Shown here one piece after another: positions 21,368-24,982 of a DNA stretch of 24,982 nt. Every line of letters begins with the position of its first letter. The first letter of the stretch is position 1. The notes under the pieces were generated by a model, which saw nothing but the letters and a program-made list of their open reading frames with translations, had not been told where the DNA came from and searched no databases. The position numbers were made by a program, and so were the translations under genes. Where the stretch lies: assembly GCA_023451395.1 (NCBI GenBank), contig JAEXZL010000081.1:1-24982 (forward strand). The letters run 5' to 3'. This DNA comes from Bacillota bacterium. GTDB lineage: Bacteria; Bacillota; Clostridia; Clostridiales; Clostridiaceae.

Positions 21368-21440
21368 ATTATACACCGATATATTATATCGGACAACCAT
21401 TTGAAACTAATGTTTACAAATTGGTTAAAATTCAATTACA
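21368..21440 (-). promoter_or_regulatory. Promoter of NlpC/P60 gene 1 with WalR-like array and spacer palindrome
   Basis: Minus strand: TTGTCC (21396-21391), 17-bp spacer, TATAAT (21373-21368). Upstream, TGTAAT (21440-21435), N5, TTTAAC (21429-21424), N5, TGTAAA (21418-21413) repeats at 11-bp phase; the outer hexamers fit the WalR consensus. The spacer plus the edge of the -35 holds a perfect palindrome CCGATAT-ATT-ATATCGG (21376-21392), a likely operator. Confidence 0.7.
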
Positions 21441-21552
21441 ATATAATTACTCATTTTTACTATCTTATCAATATGTGTATGATTTATTTACATTTTATAG
21501 CACTTATGGATATTACTATTAACATATTATTAATACTTGCTTTTTAAGATGG

Positions 21553-21585
21553 CAAAAAACGGTGGATTTAACTAAATCCACCGTT
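21553..21585 (-). terminator. Terminator of NlpC/P60 gene 2
   Basis: A 13-bp perfect stem (21558-21570 and 21573-21585; core GGTGGATTTA) followed on the minus strand by a T-run, 64 nt after the stop at 21649. Confidence 0.88.
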
Positions 21586-21648
21586 AATATTTTGTATACA
21601 TTTGAAGTTTTTCAGATATTAATATATACAATTTAGTACATTTATTTA

Positions 21649-22932
21649 TTAGTTTATAACTCTTCTAGCTGCATAGAAGCTCCAAATTTTAGATACTTTT
21701 ACCTTGTCCCCAGTTTGAGGAGAATGAATCATTTTATCGTCTCCTACATATATACCAAGATGTCCTTGACTTGTAAAGACTAAATCACCTGGTTTAAGTT
21801 CACTTCTAGATACTGCTCTTCCTACATTTATTTGATCACGGGTAGTACGTCCTATATTATAACCGAAATTTCTATATACATAGGAAGTAAATCCAGAACA
21901 ATCAAATCCGCTGGGTGTTGTTCCTCCCCACACATAAGGTATACCTAAAAAATTATAAGAATAGTTTATAATATTTGTACCACTGCCACCGCTACCGCTT
22001 TCTCCCCTTGATGGAGGTGCTGGTGCTATTGGCTTGCTATTGTTTCCTGAGGTGTTGCCGCCACTTTCCCTTGCCTGATTAGCTAAAATTCTTGCATTTT
22101 CTGCATCTCTTCTGTCCTTGAGTATCTTCTGTCCCTGATTTATTGCTGCTTCTACCTTGCTATCAACACCAGGGGTTACTATAGAATTTCTTAAATTAAC
22201 TAAAGTGCTAATGGTATTTTTAATTTCACTGTCAGTTCCAGTTCCAGCATTTATAATGCTTATAGGAAAGGCAACAAGGTTTCCTTCTTCCTCTTCAAGG
22301 TTTACCTCAATTTTAGCTCTCTCGGCCACAGCCTGTGCTACCATAATATTTTGCTCTTCCTTCTTAACCTGAAGCTCCTGCATTTTTGCATCGTTTTCTT
22401 CATTAAGACGTTGAAGCTCCTGGCCCTTTAGTGCTAGCTCCTCTTGAATCTTTTCCAGAGCTTCCTTGCTACTCTTTAACTCCTCTATTATCTTTTGATC
22501 TGTTCCTACTATTTTACTTATAGCCTCAACTCTTTGTATAAAATCACTAAAGCCTTCAGAATCTAACAAAATAGCTATATACTCATTCTGGTTAGATTTT
22601 TTATACATCCCTCTAATACGACTTCCTAGGAGTTCTTCCTTTGAATCAATTTGTGCCATAAGATTTTCAATCTCTACTTTGGCATTTTCTATTTCTATGT
22701 TTAATTTATTTATTTCTTCTATATTTTTAGCTATAACCTCATCCATTGAGATTATCTCTTCGTCTAAAGCTCTTACTTTATCTTCGAGCCCTCCTATTAC
22801 CTCTTCAATATTCTGAAGCTGGTTCCTACTTTCTTCTACTTGCTGTTCCGTTACCGGATCTGCAAAGGCTACAACAGCTTGGCCACTAATTATGGATGCC
22901 GTAAGAACCAAAGCAATTAATTTTTTATTCAT
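21649..22932 (-). CDS. Secreted coiled-coil NlpC/P60 peptidoglycan endopeptidase 2 (CwlO-like)
   Basis: 427 residues, the same layout as its neighbour. A signal peptide (MNKKLIALVLTASIIS, cleavage after VAFA) precedes a coiled coil to about residue 235 (EEVIGGLEDKVRALDEEI, ELKSSKEALEKIQEELALK). A low-complexity Gly/Ser/Pro/Asn linker (ESGGNTSGNNSKPIAPAPPS, GESGSGGSG) leads to NlpC/P60 with Cys345, His391 and His403. The longer Gly/Ser-rich linker is the main difference from paralogue 1. Each gene has its own promoter and terminator, so this is tandem duplication, not an operon. ATG 22932 has GGGGGA about 9 nt upstream; the upstream GTG at 22980 lacks an SD. Confidence 0.93.
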   Translation of the reverse strand: MNKKLIALVLTASIISGQAVVAFADPVTEQQVEESRNQLQNIEEVIGGLEDKVRALDEEIISMDEVIAKNIEEINKLNIEIENAKVEIENLMAQIDSKEELLGSRIRGMYKKSNQNEYIAILLDSEGFSDFIQRVEAISKIVGTDQKIIEELKSSKEALEKIQEELALKGQELQRLNEENDAKMQELQVKKEEQNIMVAQAVAERAKIEVNLEEEEGNLVAFPISIINAGTGTDSEIKNTISTLVNLRNSIVTPGVDSKVEAAINQGQKILKDRRDAENARILANQARESGGNTSGNNSKPIAPAPPSRGESGSGGSGTNIINYSYNFLGIPYVWGGTTPSGFDCSGFTSYVYRNFGYNIGRTTRDQINVGRAVSRSELKPGDLVFTSQGHLGIYVGDDKMIHSPQTGDKVKVSKIWSFYAARRVIN

Positions 22933-23006
22933 AAAAGAACGTCCCCCATATTCGTATATTGTTAGGCAATGATACTCCACCTAAAATTAATTTTTTCGAC
23001 GAGATT

Positions 23007-23069
23007 ATTATATAACTATAAACATTCTAAAAACAACCTGTTTTCTCAAAAGTTTACAAAAAGGTAAAA
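23007..23069 (-). promoter_or_regulatory. Promoter of NlpC/P60 gene 2 with weak WalR-like site
   Basis: Minus strand TTGTTT (23036-23031), 18-bp spacer, TATAAT (23012-23007). TGTAAA (23058-23053) fits the WalR hexamer and a degenerate TTTTAC (23069-23064) lies 11 bp away. The site is 40 bp from the -10, within one base of its position in paralogue 1. CGTCGAA just after the -10 differs from a Spo0A box by one base. Confidence 0.5.
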
Positions 23070-23100
23070 ATAAGAAGAAAATTCGGTAAAAAATATGACA

Positions 23101-23142
23101 AAAAGGTTACAAAAGTGGATTTCGCGCATCTTTTGTAACCTT
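23101..23142 (-). terminator. Terminator of the DUF3784-like gene
   Basis: A 13-bp perfect stem AAGGTTACAAAAG / complement (23103-23115 and 23130-23142) with a 14-nt loop and a short T-run on the minus strand, 55 nt past the stop at 23197. Confidence 0.8.
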
Positions 23143-23196
23143 CTTGTCAGATTAATAGTTACATTTACATTATATAATTTTCTAATTATATACACT

Positions 23197-23496
23197 TTAT
23201 TTAAATTTGTTTCCTATAATCCTTTGGGAGAAGGTTGCTACAAACATCATTATTACAAAGATAATAACAAATACTATAGAGTAGCCATATATAAATATAT
23301 CTATTACCCCAAGTATAATCCCTAAAATCCCCACTATTATATTAAATTTTCCGTTAGCTATTAAAAAGCCTTCCTTGTCCTTAACCTTTGCCCCCTCACC
23401 AATGATGTCTCTCATTACCTTACTTTTAAACATCATAAATCCATAAATGATGAACCAAAGACTTGCTATTAATATTATAAATGTTGAACCTGACAT
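23197..23496 (-). CDS. Small membrane protein, DUF3784-like
   Basis: 99 residues with three hydrophobic segments (about 5-23, 50-70 and 73-92) and a short polar loop VMRDIIGEGAKVKDKEGFLIAN between the first two. The layout resembles DUF3784 proteins of Firmicutes, which have no known function; the assignment rests on general resemblance only. ATG at 23496 has GAGG 7 nt upstream. A leftward TATAAT is at 23559-23554 with a poor -35, and a 17-bp palindrome (23532-23548) covers the likely start site. It is a single-gene unit with its own terminator. Confidence 0.7.
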   Translation of the reverse strand: MSGSTFIILIASLWFIIYGFMMFKSKVMRDIIGEGAKVKDKEGFLIANGKFNIIVGILGIILGVIDIFIYGYSIVFVIIFVIMMFVATFSQRIIGNKFK

Positions 23497-23531
23497 TATA
23501 TTTCCTCTTCCCCTTTTAATATTTACTTTAA

Positions 23532-23559
23532 TATTGCTTTAAGCAATACTCCTATTATA
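23532..23559 (-). promoter_or_regulatory. Promoter and palindromic operator of the DUF3784-like gene
   Basis: Minus-strand TATAAT at 23559-23554. Palindrome TATTGCTT-T-AAGCAATA at 23532-23548 overlaps the predicted start of transcription, a usual place for a repressor. Confidence 0.5.
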
Positions 23560-23580
23560 CACCAATTTTTGTGAAGAACT

Positions 23581-23765
23581 TACTTTTATTTGTTTAGAAT
23601 TTATTTTTATCTTTGAAGAATATATTTTTATCCGTGAAGAATATATTTTTATCTGTGAAGAATATATTTTTATCTGTGCAGATTTTTTTATCTGTGCAGA
23701 ATTTTTTTATCTGTGCAGAACTTATTTTTATCTGTGCAGAACTTATTTTTATTTGTGTATAATTT
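23581..23765. repeat. 21-bp tandem repeat, nine imperfect copies
   Basis: Units of the form TATTTTTATCTGTGAAGAATA recur with anchors at 23588, 23609, 23630, 23651, 23672, 23690, 23709, 23730 and 23751: spacings of 21 except one of 18 and one of 19. Two sub-types alternate in blocks (GTGAAGAATA then GTGCAGAACT). A 16-bp palindrome, TATTTTCGCGAAAATA, follows at 23765-23780. This fills most of the 432-bp gap 23497-23928. No gene is credible here. Confidence 0.85.
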
Positions 23766-23882
23766 ATTTTCGCGAAAATAGGTAAAAAGATTATCCCAAA
23801 GATAAAAAACATTTATAAAATTGTTAATCTTATCACTTAATTTGATATAATTTTTTATATAGATAATGTTATAAAAAGTTTA

Positions 23883-23928
23883 GAAAGGAGGAGCGGTTAC
23901 ATTTTTTTAAGTCTCCGCAGTAAAGATT
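23883..23928 (+). promoter_or_regulatory. Nitroreductase leader with SD 36-39 nt upstream of the start
   Basis: A strong AAAGGAGG (23884-23891) lies 37 nt before ATG 23929, with no start codon at normal spacing from it and no SD next to the ATG. GCGG (23893-23896) can pair with CCGC (23915-23918), and GGAG with CTCC, so folding could bring the SD near the ATG. A possible -10 TATAAT is at 23846-23851. Confidence 0.4.
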
Positions 23929-24483
23929 ATGGATTTTTTAAAAGTTATTGAAAAGAGAAGAAGCATTAGAGCCTATATGGATAAAATGCCCTCAGATGAG
24001 GATGTTTTATCAATTATCCAGTGTGGTCATAGAGCCCCCACCGGTGGTAATATTCAACCCTGGGAATTTATTATCATAAAGGATCAAGAGGTTAAAAGAG
24101 CAGTGGTTGATACTACTTATGTAGGTAATGATTACGATGGCCTTAGGCATCAGGAATGGATAATGCAGGCTCCAGTAATTATTGCTGTATTAGCAAATAA
24201 GTCAAAAAGTTATGCAAGATATGGTGAAAAAGCCTTAGAAAGCCTTATATACCTTGATTGCTCCGCCTGTATAGAGAACATGCTTTTAGCTGCAGTTAAC
24301 TTAGGTCTTGGCTCCTGCTACATAAGCGGCTTTAGAGAAGATGAGCTTGCAAAGGCACTTAAGCTTCCGGAAAATTACAAACGCATTGCTTTCCTTCCCT
24401 TGGGCTATCAAAAGGGCGATGCTGTTATAAATCCCAAGGCTGACATTAGCAATATAATTCATTATGATTTTTTCCAAGAATAG
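23929..24483 (+). CDS. Nitroreductase family FMN oxidoreductase
   Basis: 184 residues of the FMN-dependent NAD(P)H nitroreductase superfamily. It begins MDFLKVIEKRRSIRAYMDK (FMN phosphate-binding RRS-R), then GHRAPTGGNIQPWEFIIIKD, the middle YLDCSACIENMLLAAVNLGLGSCYISGF, and LPENYKRIAFLPLGYQKGD near the end. Short clostridial members often pair with ferredoxin proteins, but none is fused or adjacent here. The natural substrate is unknown. The start is ATG 23929, since an in-frame TAA at 23908-23910 with no start codon in between excludes extension. No terminator is obvious before the tRNA. Confidence 0.9.
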   Translation: MDFLKVIEKRRSIRAYMDKMPSDEDVLSIIQCGHRAPTGGNIQPWEFIIIKDQEVKRAVVDTTYVGNDYDGLRHQEWIMQAPVIIAVLANKSKSYARYGEKALESLIYLDCSACIENMLLAAVNLGLGSCYISGFREDELAKALKLPENYKRIAFLPLGYQKGDAVINPKADISNIIHYDFFQE

Positions 24484-24555
24484 AAATTAAAATAAACATT
24501 TTACTTAAAGAGACATATATTTAAATATATACTTCCTGATTTTATTAAAAATATG

Positions 24556-24584
24556 TTGACAGTATTAAAGGACTTATATATAAT
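24556..24584 (+). promoter_or_regulatory. Consensus promoter of tRNA-Pro
   Basis: TTGACA (24556-24561), 17-bp spacer, TATAAT (24579-24584): both hexamers are perfect consensus, 12 bp before the tRNA. Confidence 0.93.
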
Positions 24585-24596
24585 AAATTATGTCGC

Positions 24597-24672
24597 CGGG
24601 GTGTGGCGCAGATGGGAGCGCGCGTGCTTTGGGAGCATGAGGTCGCAGGTTCAATCCCTGTCACCCCGACCA
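24597..24672 (+). tRNA. tRNA-Pro (UGG)
   Basis: A 76-nt cloverleaf with encoded CCA. The acceptor stem is CGGGGTG / CACCCCG with discriminator A. The D arm contains GCGCAGATGGGAGCGC, the anticodon arm CGTGC-TTTGGGA-GCATG places TGG at the anticodon, and the T arm is GCAGG-TTCAATC-CCTGT. C at position 1 and anticodon UGG identify proline. It stands alone, with its own promoter and terminator. Confidence 0.97.
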
Positions 24673-24680
24673 CAAAAAAG

Positions 24681-24718
24681 AAAAAGTCACATATAGTGAC
24701 TTTTTCTTTTTTTATTTT
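24681..24718 (+). terminator. Terminator of tRNA-Pro
   Basis: A 10-bp perfect stem AAAAAGTCAC / GTGACTTTTT (24681-24690 and 24696-24705) with a 5-nt loop, then C and a long T-rich run. Confidence 0.93.
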
Positions 24719-24982
24719 TCATTCTTATCTTTTAACTCTTATTTTTTAACTCTTATCTATTCTCTTTTCCCTATCCTCTATTAACTCTTCATAGTTCTTA
24801 GTTCCTAACTCTTTACTTTTCTTTTTTCGCTATTAGTTCTTATCTCTTAACTTTTCTTTTTTCACTCTTTGTTCTGTTTTTTTTTGACTATATTTTGCTT
24901 TTCAGCAGCTAATATTACTACCTGTTAATTCCTTTCCACATAAAGCTATATAATTTCCTAAATGAAAACACTTTTATGCTTT
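24719..24982. other. Gene-free pyrimidine-rich tail
   Basis: No gene is seen. From 24719 to about 24890 the plus strand is almost all C and T, built from short variants of TTAACTCTTAT and CTTTTCTTTTTTC. Two longer copies, TTACTTTTCTTTTTTCGC (24815-24832) and TAACTTTTCTTTTTTCAC (24848-24865), lie about 33 bp apart. The last ~90 bp look like ordinary AT-rich spacer. Confidence 0.6.

Noticed and set aside
21287..21400. Longer N-terminus for NlpC/P60 gene 1 (start at 21400)
   Set aside because: The extension covers the promoter, has an Arg/Pro-rich unlikely sequence and hides the signal peptide.
23594..23812. Leftward 72-codon open frame with a signal-like N-terminus
   Set aside because: It is made almost wholly of the 21-bp repeat, has no Shine-Dalgarno, and two units of 18 and 19 bp break the pattern; better explained as repeat DNA.

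Overview
The window looks like a chromosomal segment of a low-GC Gram-positive anaerobe of the Clostridium type. The evidence is AT-rich DNA, strong Shine-Dalgarno (SD) sites, a clostridial AbrB with a C-terminal CxxC...CxxC, an abrB control region with Spo0A boxes, a YvrJ micro-protein and a DUF1836 gene. No insertion sequence, phage gene or CRISPR array was seen.

Positions 1-10568 form one leftward surface-polysaccharide cluster. In transcription order it holds a polyprenyl-phosphate sugar-1-phosphate transferase, rfbA, rfbB, rfbC (dTDP-sugar synthesis), an ABC-2 permease, a Wzt-type ATPase with a C-terminal polysaccharide-binding domain, a methyltransferase with a C-terminal coiled coil, and a GT2-GT4 glycosyltransferase fusion cut by the window edge. 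The set suggests an ABC-exported glycan whose end may be methyl-capped and read by Wzt. rfbD is not in view. A degenerate ~52-bp tandem repeat fills the rfbB-rfbC gap and supplies the last codons of rfbB. A divergent LytR-CpsA-Psr (LCP) protein at 10855 probably attaches a glycan polymer to peptidoglycan.

Positions 11965-12622 contain no obvious gene but are dense in signals. There are two leftward candidate small RNAs with C-rich loops. Each lies behind an 11-bp-phased array of three TGTAAY hexamers placed the same distance from a -10 box, and one has a near-perfect Fur box over its -35 region. An aldose-1-epimerase-like gene follows at 12623.

Positions 13636-16980 carry a leftward Rad3/DinG-type helicase fused to a RecB-like nuclease domain, a 52-residue YvrJ protein, and a DUF1836 regulator. 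The next 958 bp contain no gene but hold a dense cluster of DnaA boxes, then the tandem promoters and Spo0A boxes of abrB. The neighbours rsmI and trmN6 match the yabB-yabC-abrB order of Bacillus.

Positions 20084-22980 hold two paralogous secreted coiled-coil NlpC/P60 endopeptidases (CwlO type). Their promoters carry WalR-like hexamers. The right end has a small DUF3784-like membrane protein, a 21-bp tandem repeat, a nitroreductase, a tRNA-Pro(UGG) with consensus promoter and terminator, and a gene-free pyrimidine-rich tail.
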